Shown here: one piece after another, positions 8,447 through 16,302 of the stretch | How the letters are laid out: each line of letters opens with the position of its first letter | Position numbering within the stretch: position 1 is the first letter of the stretch | Source: Bradyrhizobium agreste | GTDB taxonomy: Bacteria > Pseudomonadota > Alphaproteobacteria > Rhizobiales > Xanthobacteraceae | Direction: 5' to 3' | Length of the DNA stretch: 64,000 nucleotides | Assembly: GCF_016031625.1 (NCBI RefSeq) | Contig: NZ_JACCHP010000025.1 | Span: 113,376 to 177,375 of the forward strand | Notes under the pieces: model-generated | What the model was told of the DNA's origin: nothing | Database searches by the model: none | What the model saw: only the letters and a program-made list of their open reading frames with translations | Program-made: the position numbers and the translations under genes

Positions 8447-9706
8447 ATGAACGGGCGCCGCGCGCTCTTCGCGGCGCTCGTCCTTTTGTTCGGCACCGTA
8501 GGTGCGCGGGCGGGGTCAGAAGGCCGCGCGCACAGCTTCACGCCCGAAGGCCTGGCAAAAGTCTCCGACTACATCAGGAACGAGATCGCGACCGGCAAAT
8601 TTCCGGGGGCGATATTGCTGCTCCAGCAACACGGCAAGCCGGTCTACTACGAGAATTTTGGCGTCCGCGATGTCGCGACCGAACTTTCGATGAGCGCGGA
8701 TACGATCTTCCGACTCTATTCGATGTCCAAGCCGATCACCTCGGTCCTGGCGATGATGCTGGTCGAGGAGGATAAGCTTGCGATCGGCGATCCCGTCTCG
8801 AAATACATTCCGGCCTTTGCCGCCATGAAGGTCGGCGTCGAGAAGAGGGCCGAGGACAACAAGGTCTCGCTGGAGCTGGAGCCGCTCAAACGCCCGGTGA
8901 CGATCGAGGATTTGATGCGGCATACCGCCGGGATCCCTTACGGCTATTATGGCGGGGACCTGGTGAACAAGCTTTATGCCGACGCCGGAATGTTCGACAA
9001 GAATTCGACCAATGCCGAACTCGTCGCGAAGATTACCGCGCTGCCGCTCGCCGAACAGCCCGGCACGATCTGGGACTACGGCCACTCCACCGACGTGCTC
9101 GGGCGCGTCATCGAGGTGATCTCGGGGACATCGTTGTTCGAGTTCGCGAAGAAGCGGCTGCTCGATCCACTCGGGATGAAGGATACGGCGTTTTACGTCG
9201 CCGATCCCGCCAAATGGTCGCGCGTCGCCGAACCGATGCCGCAGGATCGGGCGATCAGCCCGATCACGCAGGTTCGCGATATCAGGAAGCCGCTGCGGTG
9301 GGAGTCGGGCGGCGGCGGCCTCGTCGGCACAGTCGGCGATTATGCGCGCTTCTCGCAAATGCTGCTCAACGGCGGCACGCTTGAAGGTCGACGCTACCTG
9401 AAGCCGGAAACCATCGCCTTGATGGCGTCGGATCATATCGGTCCCGAAACCCACGTCGAGCACGACAAGCACTACTATCCGGGTGAGACCAGCGGCTACG
9501 GCCTCGGCTTCGCCGTGCGTATCTCGGTGCCGCCGGGCACGAAATGGCCGCTTGGCGAATATCGCTGGGACGGCGTCGGCGGCACCTTCTTCTTCATCGA
9601 TCCCGAAGATGACCTGTTTGGAATCTTCATGGTGCAGACCCCGTCGCAGCGCGGCCGGATCCAGCTCGCGCTGAAGACGCTGATCTATCAGGCGATGGGG
9701 CGGTAG
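8447..9706 (+). CDS. Secreted serine hydrolase, paralogue of the preceding gene
   Basis: 419 residues. The signal peptide ends near residue 22 (GTVGARA). The nucleophile motif is SMSK at 92-95 and the YGH motif lies at 211-213. Long stretches match the upstream gene, for example DPVSKYIP and WxYGHSTDVL, so it arose by tandem duplication. The ATG at 8447 follows the previous stop after one base; an upstream in-frame ATG inside that gene would break the signal peptide. As with its neighbour, esterase or peptidase activity in the periplasm is likely, the substrate unknown. Confidence 0.87.
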   Translation: MNGRRALFAALVLLFGTVGARAGSEGRAHSFTPEGLAKVSDYIRNEIATGKFPGAILLLQQHGKPVYYENFGVRDVATELSMSADTIFRLYSMSKPITSVLAMMLVEEDKLAIGDPVSKYIPAFAAMKVGVEKRAEDNKVSLELEPLKRPVTIEDLMRHTAGIPYGYYGGDLVNKLYADAGMFDKNSTNAELVAKITALPLAEQPGTIWDYGHSTDVLGRVIEVISGTSLFEFAKKRLLDPLGMKDTAFYVADPAKWSRVAEPMPQDRAISPITQVRDIRKPLRWESGGGGLVGTVGDYARFSQMLLNGGTLEGRRYLKPETIALMASDHIGPETHVEHDKHYYPGETSGYGLGFAVRISVPPGTKWPLGEYRWDGVGGTFFFIDPEDDLFGIFMVQTPSQRGRIQLALKTLIYQAMGR

Positions 9707-9715
9707 ACTCTCGTT

Positions 9716-9768
9716 TTGACGCGTTTGCTTTACGCGAACCGGTATCCACTTCGCTCGAAAACGCTCTG
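9716..9768. repeat. Dispersed intergenic repeat (CGAAAACGCTCT type)
   Basis: The segment TTTGACGCGTTTGCTTTACG continuing to GGTATCCACTTCGCTCGAAA and ACGCTCTG matches, from memory, a short repeat found between many Bradyrhizobium genes. CGTTT and AAACG arms flank it. Only one copy is seen in this window, so the repeat status is recalled rather than shown here. Confidence 0.5.
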
Positions 9769-9769
9769 A

Positions 9770-10837
9770 TTACGCCCCGCGCACGATCTCGCGCACGTAT
9801 CCGATCGTCTCCTCGATCTGGCTCGCATTGACGTCCAGATGCGTGCAGGCGCGGATGCGGCCGTCCATCATCGCGAGCGTCACGCCGCGCTGGCGGAGGG
9901 CTGCGACCATCTTGTCGCCGGGAATGCCGGCGCCGTCGGGCTTGAAAAACACGAGATTGGTCTCGGGCTCCTGCACCTCGATGCCTGAGATCTGCGACAA
10001 TCCGCGCGCGAGCGCGCGCGCATTGGCGTGGTCGTCAGCCAGGCGCTCGACGTGATGATCGAGCGCGTAGATGCAGGCCGCGGCGCAAATGCCGGCCTGG
10101 CGCATCGAGCCGCCGAGCCGCTGCTTCCACTGCCAGACCGCGTCGATGAAGGCGCGCGAGCCCGCAAGCACGCCGCCGATCGGCGCGCCTAGCCCCTTGG
10201 AGAAGTCGATCCAGGCCGAGTCCCAGCCCGCGGTCATGTCGCGCGGCGAGATGCCGCTCGCAACGGTGGCGTTGAGCAGGCGCGCGCCGTCCATATGGGT
10301 GACGAGGCCGTGCTGCCTGGCGATCGCGACGATCTCGTCGAGCACCGGCTTCTTCCAGATCGTGCCGCCGCCGATATTGGCGGTCTGCTCGACGCTGACG
10401 ACGGTCTGCGGCGGCTGGTAGCGCGTGCGCGGATGCAGCGCCTTGCGAAGAGTCTCCGGCGTGAACTGGCCATCGGGGCCCTTGAGCTGGGTGACCTGGA
10501 AGCCGCCGATCGCCGCATGCGCGCCGCCTTCGCGTGCGATGATATGCGCGGTCTCATGGGCGAGGATTTCGTCACCGGGGCGGCAATGCACCAGCGTGGC
10601 GGTGACGTTGCACATCGTGCCCGAGGGCATGTAGACCGCCGCTTCCTTGCCGAGCAGATCGGCCACGCGCTCGCACAGCGCGTTCACGGTCGGATCGTCG
10701 CCGACCTGCTCGTCGCCGACCTCCGCCCGCGCCATCGCCTCGCGCATCCCCGCCGTCGGCTTGGTCTGCGTGTCCGAGAGCAGATTGATGCGCACCGGCG
10801 GCGCCTTGGGATCGATCGGGGGAGGGGTGTAGAGCAT
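9770..10837 (-). CDS. ltaE: Low-specificity L-threonine aldolase
   Basis: 355 residues of the PLP fold-type I beta-eliminating lyase family. The PLP-binding lysine is K214 in WIDFSKGLGAPIGG. The motifs LLSDTQTKPTAGMREAM, GDDPTVNALC and HMDGARLLNATVASG are characteristic. The enzyme cleaves L-threonine or L-allo-threonine to glycine and acetaldehyde in the cytoplasm. The start MLYTPPPIDP was chosen because the longer frame (to 10885) runs into the rpsD terminator. It lies downstream of rpsD but is separated from it by that terminator. Confidence 0.92.
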   Translation of the reverse strand: MLYTPPPIDPKAPPVRINLLSDTQTKPTAGMREAMARAEVGDEQVGDDPTVNALCERVADLLGKEAAVYMPSGTMCNVTATLVHCRPGDEILAHETAHIIAREGGAHAAIGGFQVTQLKGPDGQFTPETLRKALHPRTRYQPPQTVVSVEQTANIGGGTIWKKPVLDEIVAIARQHGLVTHMDGARLLNATVASGISPRDMTAGWDSAWIDFSKGLGAPIGGVLAGSRAFIDAVWQWKQRLGGSMRQAGICAAACIYALDHHVERLADDHANARALARGLSQISGIEVQEPETNLVFFKPDGAGIPGDKMVAALRQRGVTLAMMDGRIRACTHLDVNASQIEETIGYVREIVRGA

Positions 10838-10885
10838 GCGACGGCTCCTAAGTAGTGCGGCCACTGAAGGGTGGCTCTTAAGCAA

Positions 10886-10911
10886 AAAGGCCCCGGCGAA
10901 CCGGGGCCTTT
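10886..10911 (-). terminator. Rho-independent terminator of rpsD
   Basis: A perfect 11-base stem, AAAGGCCCCGG with CCGGGGCCTTT, closes a four-base loop. Read on the minus strand it is followed by a five-base T run, 14 bases after the rpsD stop. Confidence 0.88.
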
Positions 10912-10924
10912 CGATATTCAGATC

Positions 10925-11542
10925 TTAGCGCGAATAGAATTCGACGACCAGATGCGGCTCCATCTGCACCGGGAACGGCACGTCGGAGAGGCCGGGGATG
11001 CGGGTGTACTTCGCGGTCATCTTGCCGTGGTCGACTTCGAGATAGTCGGGGACCTCGCGCTCGGGCAGCTGGCTGGCTTCGAGCACGTGGGCGAGCTGCT
11101 TGGAGGCTTCCTTGACCTCGACCACGTCGCCGACCTTGAGCTGATAGCTCGAGATGTTGACCTTGCGGCCGTTCACCTTGACGTGGCCGTGGTTGATGAA
11201 CTGGCGTGCGGCGAAGATCGTGGAGACGAACTTGGCGCGGTACACGACCGCGTCGAGACGACGCTCCAGGAGACCGATCAGGTTCTCGCCGGTGTCACCC
11301 TTGAGGCGGCTCGCCTCGACATAGATGCCGTGGAACTGGCGCTCGCTGATGTTGGCGTAGTAGCCCTTCAGCTTCTGCTTGGCGCGCAGCTGCACGCCGA
11401 AGTCGGAGAGCTTGCCCTTGCGGCGCTGGCCATGCTGGCCGGGGCCGTACTCCCTACGGTTCACGGGGCTCTTCGGGCGGCCCCAGATGTTCTGGCCCAT
11501 ACGGCGATCGATCTTGTACTTCGCCTCACTGCGCTTAGTCAT
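10925..11542 (-). CDS. rpsD: 30S ribosomal protein S4
   Basis: 205 residues, the usual size. It opens MTKRSEAKYKIDRRMG and contains the S4 RNA-binding domain NLIGLLERRLDAVVYRAKF, then QFINHGHVKVNGRKVNISSY, and ends LVVEFYSR. S4 binds the 5' domain of 16S rRNA and starts assembly of the small subunit. The gene is monocistronic, with its own terminator and a 220-base upstream gap that contains a strong hairpin (11662-11685). Codon use looks like a highly expressed gene. Confidence 0.98.
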   Translation of the reverse strand: MTKRSEAKYKIDRRMGQNIWGRPKSPVNRREYGPGQHGQRRKGKLSDFGVQLRAKQKLKGYYANISERQFHGIYVEASRLKGDTGENLIGLLERRLDAVVYRAKFVSTIFAARQFINHGHVKVNGRKVNISSYQLKVGDVVEVKEASKQLAHVLEASQLPEREVPDYLEVDHGKMTAKYTRIPGLSDVPFPVQMEPHLVVEFYSR

Positions 11543-11661
11543 CGCGTCCTCTTCAGGTCATGGTTTGAGGAAACGCGCCCTCCTGTGTGACGGGATGATC
11601 CCGGCACCGACAGGTCCGATCCCCAAAGCTGAAGGGAGAGGACCACGGGTCGCGAAACGCT

Positions 11662-11685
11662 TCGCGGGCCGAAACCGGCCCGCGA
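11662..11685 (-). other. Ten-base-pair hairpin upstream of rpsD
   Basis: TCGCGGGCCG (11662-11671) pairs perfectly with CGGCCCGCGA (11676-11685) around a four-base loop. It lies 120 bases before the rpsD start and 80 bases after the stop of the upstream gene. There is no T run on the minus strand, so it is either a leader structure of rpsD or a weak terminator. Which of the two is undecided. Confidence 0.45.
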
Positions 11686-11764
11686 GCAGGCGGCTTTTAG
11701 GGGAGTTTAGGGTTGGCTGTCAATTCCTTAGCCTGTCATTCCGGGGCGTGCGGCGACGGTATTC

Positions 11765-12553
11765 TCATGTCCTGACCGCCCGGACCGGCTTTGACCCCGC
11801 CGCCCGCAATTCGGCGGCAATTTCAGTGTTCAGGACCTGTTCCAACCGGGTCAGGACCCGTGCGATCGGTGCGGCGTCGGTGACACGGTGGTCCCAGCGG
11901 ATTACGACATGAATGGTCTGGTCCGGCTCCACCAGCCCATAGCTCACGACATAGGGGCCCGGCGTGATCGGGTGGAGCTCGCCGCCGCCGTAGGCAGCCA
12001 CCGAGCTCACCGCGAAGCTGCCGAACCAGTTGCCACGCTGACGGCCGAAATTCAGACCGACGGCCCAGGACAGGCGTCGCAATGGCAGCGGCAGGCGCGT
12101 CGCCCGCATGATCTTGCGGAACATCGGGACGTCCGCGATCGGGGCCGTCTTGCCGCGTCGGATCTCCGCATCGACGGCGGCCAGCGAAAGGGCCTCAGGA
12201 CCGGCAATCCGCTGCGGCAGAACGCATTCCTCGCCATCATCGACCCGCGCGATCGCGACCGTCGCCACGCTCTTCGGCAGCTCATAAAGGGCCGGCCAGG
12301 GCCATTTGGTGTAAACCGTGCGCAGGATCGGCTCGTCCTTTGCAACCAGGGCGAAAGCCTTGACGAACATCGCGGCCCAGCCGGCGGGTGCGGCTGCGTC
12401 CGCGCGGGCCTCCAGCAGGGGGCGGATATTGAGCGAACGGGCCAGCGAAACGAAAGGTACGCCCATCGAGGCGTGCATGAGGTCGCAGATCAGACGGCGC
12501 CGCAGCGAAATGGTCTTGGGCGTCCCGCGCATAGGCCTCCGGTTCCAAATCAA
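11765..12553 (-). CDS. E2-type acyltransferase-like protein without lipoyl domain
   Basis: 262 residues resembling the catalytic domain of 2-oxoacid dehydrogenase E2 subunits (CAT-like fold). GNWFGSFAVSSV and the C-terminal VVIRWDHRVTDAAPIARVL match the E2 active-site region, where the family has DHRxxDGA; here Gly is replaced by Ala. No lipoyl or E1/E3-binding domain precedes it, unlike true E2 enzymes of 400 or more residues. It may be a free acyltransferase. The N-terminus MIWNRRPMRGTPKTISL could also start at the ATG at 12532. No dehydrogenase genes are adjacent. Confidence 0.75.
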   Translation of the reverse strand: MIWNRRPMRGTPKTISLRRRLICDLMHASMGVPFVSLARSLNIRPLLEARADAAAPAGWAAMFVKAFALVAKDEPILRTVYTKWPWPALYELPKSVATVAIARVDDGEECVLPQRIAGPEALSLAAVDAEIRRGKTAPIADVPMFRKIMRATRLPLPLRRLSWAVGLNFGRQRGNWFGSFAVSSVAAYGGGELHPITPGPYVVSYGLVEPDQTIHVVIRWDHRVTDAAPIARVLTRLEQVLNTEIAAELRAAGSKPVRAVRT

Positions 12554-12626
12554 AGATCAAAATATGTGCAGCGAGCCGGGGCCCGCCCGCTCGCTCTAGC
12601 ATGAACCAACCCGCTTGGGGCCGGTC

Positions 12627-12663
12627 GGTTCGCCGCAGGAGGCATCGCCAAGGCGAACCTCCT
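12627..12663. other. Two overlapping alternative hairpins
   Basis: GGTTCGCC (12627-12634) can pair with GGCGAACC (12652-12659). AGGAGG (12637-12642) can pair with CCTCCT (12658-12663). The two pairings share bases, so they exclude each other. The site is about 75-110 bases upstream of the minus-strand acyltransferase gene, next to an AT-rich patch at 12668-12706. Confidence 0.4.
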
Positions 12664-12750
12664 CTAGACCAAAAATCATATGTTTCCAATTATTTATATC
12701 TGAGTGCGCGGTCCCGGCAGCGCCGGTCCGGCAATGCGTCGTCGGCCTGT

Positions 12751-13524
12751 TCAGCGCTTGATCCCGTCGAATGCCGACATGATGCCGCGCTGGAATAGGG
12801 ACCAGTCGAAGCCCAGCGCGATCGCGCGGTAGCCGCGGTCGATCAGTGCGTTGGCCTGGTCGGCGGTTCGGGCGACGCCGCCAATCGGCACGCCGCTTTT
12901 GAGGATGCCGGCCTCGGCGCGCGCGATCAGCTCGAGCAGCTCCGGATCGTCCATCTGACCGCGCTTGTTGATGGAAGTGGCGAGATCGCCGGGGCCGATG
13001 ACCGCGACGTCGATGCCGGGGGTCGCCATGATCTCGTCGATGCGGTTGACCGCCTCGACATGCTCAATCGTGATCATGCAGATCATCTCGTCGTCGGCAG
13101 AGGCCATGTAATCAGGCATCGACTGGCCCCAGCGGAACGGCGCGTGGAAGGGACCCCAGAGCCGATCGCCGCGCGGCGGATAGCGCACGCTGCGCACCGC
13201 TTTTTCGGCATCCGCGCGGCTCGTGATCATGGGAAAGTTGATGCCGAAGGCACCGATGTCCATCGGGGCTTTCGCAAGCCACGGCTCGTTGGCGGCGATC
13301 CGCACCAGGGGCGTGCACGGCGTGCCCGTGGTCGCGGCGATCATCGCGTGTGCTTCGGTGAGCCCGATCGGTCCGTGCTCGAGATCGACGATGATCCAGT
13401 CGAGCGAGCGCGCCATGATCTGCACCATCTGCACGCTCGGGATGGTCGCGATCGCACCGAAGGCGGGGCGGCCCTCGCGCCAGAGCTGGCGGAGACGGTT
13501 GAGTGGCGTGGACGGTACCGACAT
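12751..13524 (-). CDS. HpcH/HpaI family aldolase
   Basis: 257 residues of the class II metal-dependent aldolase / citrate lyase beta family. Motifs are WIIVDLEHGPIGLTEAHAMI near the N-terminus and MICMITIEHVEAVNRIDEI with the metal-ligand Glu, followed by GIDVAVIGPGDLATSI. Enzymes of this family cleave 4-hydroxy-2-oxo acids to pyruvate or oxaloacetate plus an aldehyde, but the substrate is not predictable. The start MSVPSTPLNRLRQLW is chosen over an upstream ATG whose extra residues are non-homologous. It lies just downstream of murI on the same strand. Confidence 0.87.
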   Translation of the reverse strand: MSVPSTPLNRLRQLWREGRPAFGAIATIPSVQMVQIMARSLDWIIVDLEHGPIGLTEAHAMIAATTGTPCTPLVRIAANEPWLAKAPMDIGAFGINFPMITSRADAEKAVRSVRYPPRGDRLWGPFHAPFRWGQSMPDYMASADDEMICMITIEHVEAVNRIDEIMATPGIDVAVIGPGDLATSINKRGQMDDPELLELIARAEAGILKSGVPIGGVARTADQANALIDRGYRAIALGFDWSLFQRGIMSAFDGIKR

Positions 13525-13583
13525 GGGGGCCTGCGGCTGGGTGATGACGGCAAAACCTAGCAGCGCGCCGCCGGGGCGCAAGC

Positions 13584-14381
13584 TCAGGCGACTGCGCGCC
13601 CCCCGAAGAACGGCATCAGCGTGGCCGAAAGGCCATGCGCGCGGTTTGAGGTGAAGATCATCTCGGCGCCGGACTGCGCGATGCCGCCGATCCGCTGGCC
13701 GAGCAGGTCGGAGACGCGGCGGGCGATCGCTGGCGCCGGATCGATCCAGTCGACCGGCCAGGGCGCGAGCTTCTTCATCCGGTCGAGCAGCAGCGGATAA
13801 TGCGTGCAGGCGAGCACAACGGTGTCGGTGCGCGCGCCCGCATCCGAGGCGTCACCGACGAAGCAGGGAGCGAGCTCGGCGAGGATGTCTTCGTCGCTGA
13901 TCGGGCTGCCGCCGAGGGCGGCTTCGGCCAGCGAAGCGAGCTCGGGCGATCCGACCAGCGTCACCTCGCATCCTTGCGCGAAATCGCGGATCAGCGCCTT
14001 GGTGTACTCGCGCTTCACCGTGCCCTTGGTGCCGAGCACCGAGACGCGGCGGGTCTTGGACTGCGCGCAGGCCGGCTTGATCGCCGGCACCGTGCCGACG
14101 AAGGCGACGGAATAGGCGGCGCGCAAGTGAGACAGGACCAGGGTGGACGCCGTGTTGCAGGCGATGACGACGAGGTCTGGATGGTGCCGGCCGATCAGCT
14201 CCCCCATGAGCGGCACGACGCGGGCGATGATCTCGTCCTCGCTGTGGTGGCCATAGGGGAAGAAGGCGTCGTCGGCGACGTAGACGTAATGCGCGTCGGG
14301 CCGCGCCCCCACGACCTCGCGAAGCACCGTGAGCCCGCCAAGGCCGGAATCGAACACCAGGATCGTCGGAGAATTGGTCAC
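13584..14381 (-). CDS. murI: Glutamate racemase
   Basis: 265 residues that interconvert L- and D-glutamate for peptidoglycan. The substrate-binding LVFDSGLGGLTVLRE is at the N-terminus. The two catalytic cysteines are C75 in IACNTAST and C192 in ACTHYPLL. The length is standard. The aldolase gene begins 59 bases downstream on the same strand, so co-transcription is possible though no functional link is known. Confidence 0.95.
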   Translation of the reverse strand: MTNSPTILVFDSGLGGLTVLREVVGARPDAHYVYVADDAFFPYGHHSEDEIIARVVPLMGELIGRHHPDLVVIACNTASTLVLSHLRAAYSVAFVGTVPAIKPACAQSKTRRVSVLGTKGTVKREYTKALIRDFAQGCEVTLVGSPELASLAEAALGGSPISDEDILAELAPCFVGDASDAGARTDTVVLACTHYPLLLDRMKKLAPWPVDWIDPAPAIARRVSDLLGQRIGGIAQSGAEMIFTSNRAHGLSATLMPFFGGRAVA

Positions 14382-14602
14382 GTCGCCACCCTAGCCCGGC
14401 ATGGTTACCATTCGGTTTTTAGGGCTATTTTGCGACGGAGGGCTGGGACCGCAGGTCGGAAGGCCGAATTTCCGGCTTATGCGATGTTCGCCATCGGGTC
14501 GGCCGAAGCGGCAAGGGGGCATGCGCTCGCAGGTTGACAGCTCACACAAGCCGCGGAACAAGACGGCGTTTCGCCGGTAGGCGATCTCGCAGAGAAAGCA
14601 AC

Positions 14603-15245
14603 ATGCTCACAGTCCACCATCTCGGCAAATCGCAATCCGAACGCATTGTCTGGCTCTGCGAGGAGCTCGAAATTCCTTATGAGATGAAGCGCTACACGCG
14701 CGATGCCATGACCATGTTGGCGCCGGCCGAGTACAAGGCGCTGCATCCGGCCGGCACGGCGCCGGTCATCACCGACGGCGAGCTGGTGCTCGCGGAATCG
14801 GGCGCGGTCGTCGACTACATCGTTGCAAAAATACGGCAACGGCCGGCTCGTGCTCGGTCCCAATGATCCCGCTTTCGCGCAATTTCTGTATTGGCTTCAT
14901 TTCGCCAACGGCACCTTGCAGCCCGGCATGGGGCGGATGATGATCCTAAGCCGGCTCGATCTCGCCAGGGACAACCCGACCCTGCTCGCAATGAAGGGAC
15001 GCCTCGACCGCGCCTACGATCTTCTCGACGCACGGCTTCGCGAGTCCGAATATCTGGCGGGCAACGCCTTCACCACGGCCGACATTATGACGGTGTTCTC
15101 GCTTACCACGATGCGCTATTTCCAGCCCTATGATCTCGCGCGCTGTCAGAACGTGGTCAAATATCTCAGCCGCATCGGTGCCCGCCCGGCATACCGTCGC
15201 GCGATGGAGAAGGGCGATCCCGGCATGGCGCTGCTCTTGAGCTGA
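14603..15245 (+). pseudogene. Glutathione S-transferase with a single-base frameshift
   Basis: Two overlapping frames together make one GST of about 213 residues. The first (from 14603) covers the thioredoxin-like domain: MLTVHHLGKSQSERIVWLCE through GTAPVITDG and LAESGAVVDYIVAK. The second continues YGNGRLVLGPNDP through the helical domain to GMALLLS at 15245. The break falls at a run of five A (14827-14831); four A would restore the frame exactly. Either this copy is inactivated or the base is a sequencing error in a homopolymer. The gene family conjugates glutathione to electrophiles. Confidence 0.82.
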
Positions 15246-15255
15246 GCGGCGGCGC

Positions 15256-16062
15256 TCACGCGATCCTGTTCGTGCTGGCCGCGCGCTCCGATGCCAGCTG
15301 CTTTTGCAGGCGATCGATGTTTTGCAACAGGCGCTGGCTGGTCAGCACCAGGAAGTAATAGCCGAACTGCGGATCCTGGAAGTAGATCTCGAGCAGCCGG
15401 TCATAGGTGATCGTCAGCACGTGACCGTCTTCGATGCACTCGACCGTTCCCGTGCGCCGGTTGTCCGGCGTGAGGAAGCCGAGCTCGCCCATCAGCGCTC
15501 CGGGCAGGATCTCGACGTTGATTTCCTTGACCAGGAACTTGCCGGTGACCGTGAGGAACATCTCCTGCGCCGGATCTCGCAGCTTGAAGAGGATGTCGCC
15601 GCGGCGATATCTGCGCTCGGTCATGAACGGCTTGAGCCATTCGATCGACATGTCGCCTTCGGTCGCATGCCGCGCCTTCTTGACCAGCTTGAGCATCTGC
15701 CGCAGCCGAAGAGCGTTGATCGGAAGAAGCAAGAGATAGAGCAGGAACGTCGAGACGTTGGCCGAGAGCGCGCCGAAAGCGGCGAAGAACGCGCAGCCGA
15801 TCATGTTGGCGACGCGCAGGGGAACCATCGTCCGCATCAAGAGCGTGGCAACGAAGAAGCCGGCGCCCACCGCGGCGAACAGATTGGCAAACGTGATGTT
15901 GTGGACGAAGATCTCCAGGAGCCGGTTGAAGATCGCCTCGTAGGTGACGTTGTCGGGATCGAGGCCCATCTGGACCAGGATTTTCGCGATCCTGAGGTTG
16001 TCCGTGGCCGCCTCGAGGATGCGGTCGAGGATCGACGAAATGTCTGCGCTGCCGGACGGCAT
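15256..16062 (-). CDS. Three-helix membrane protein with C-terminal cyclic-nucleotide-binding domain
   Basis: 268 residues. An N-terminal helical region (about 1-55) is followed by three closely spaced hydrophobic segments (about 60-130), a basic linker, and from about residue 150 a cNMP-binding beta-roll. The phosphate cassette reads GALMGELGFLTPDNRRTGT, keeping the Glu and Arg needed to hold the cyclic phosphate. There is no helix-turn-helix and no enzyme domain. It probably senses cAMP or cGMP at the membrane. The start MPSGSADISSIL excludes a proline/arginine-rich upstream extension. Confidence 0.8.
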   Translation of the reverse strand: MPSGSADISSILDRILEAATDNLRIAKILVQMGLDPDNVTYEAIFNRLLEIFVHNITFANLFAAVGAGFFVATLLMRTMVPLRVANMIGCAFFAAFGALSANVSTFLLYLLLLPINALRLRQMLKLVKKARHATEGDMSIEWLKPFMTERRYRRGDILFKLRDPAQEMFLTVTGKFLVKEINVEILPGALMGELGFLTPDNRRTGTVECIEDGHVLTITYDRLLEIYFQDPQFGYYFLVLTSQRLLQNIDRLQKQLASERAASTNRIA

Positions 16063-16302
16063 GGTACTAACCCCACGTAAGGCATTCAGTCCTGGTCGGC
16101 ACCCGTATAGCCGAAATCGAATGACGACCGCTTGAATGACGCTTCCGGCCATCGTGCCGCAAGGGGCAAATTTTAGCCTGATCGGGCGTTTCGGCAATTG
16201 CCCGTTGGTTGCGCGTCTGGCCGCGGGCGGCCGTGATTCGGGCCCTGCGGGCCTCGGCGTCGCGGACGGGGCTGGGCGACAGCCGGCGAGGGCGACCTTC
16301 GC

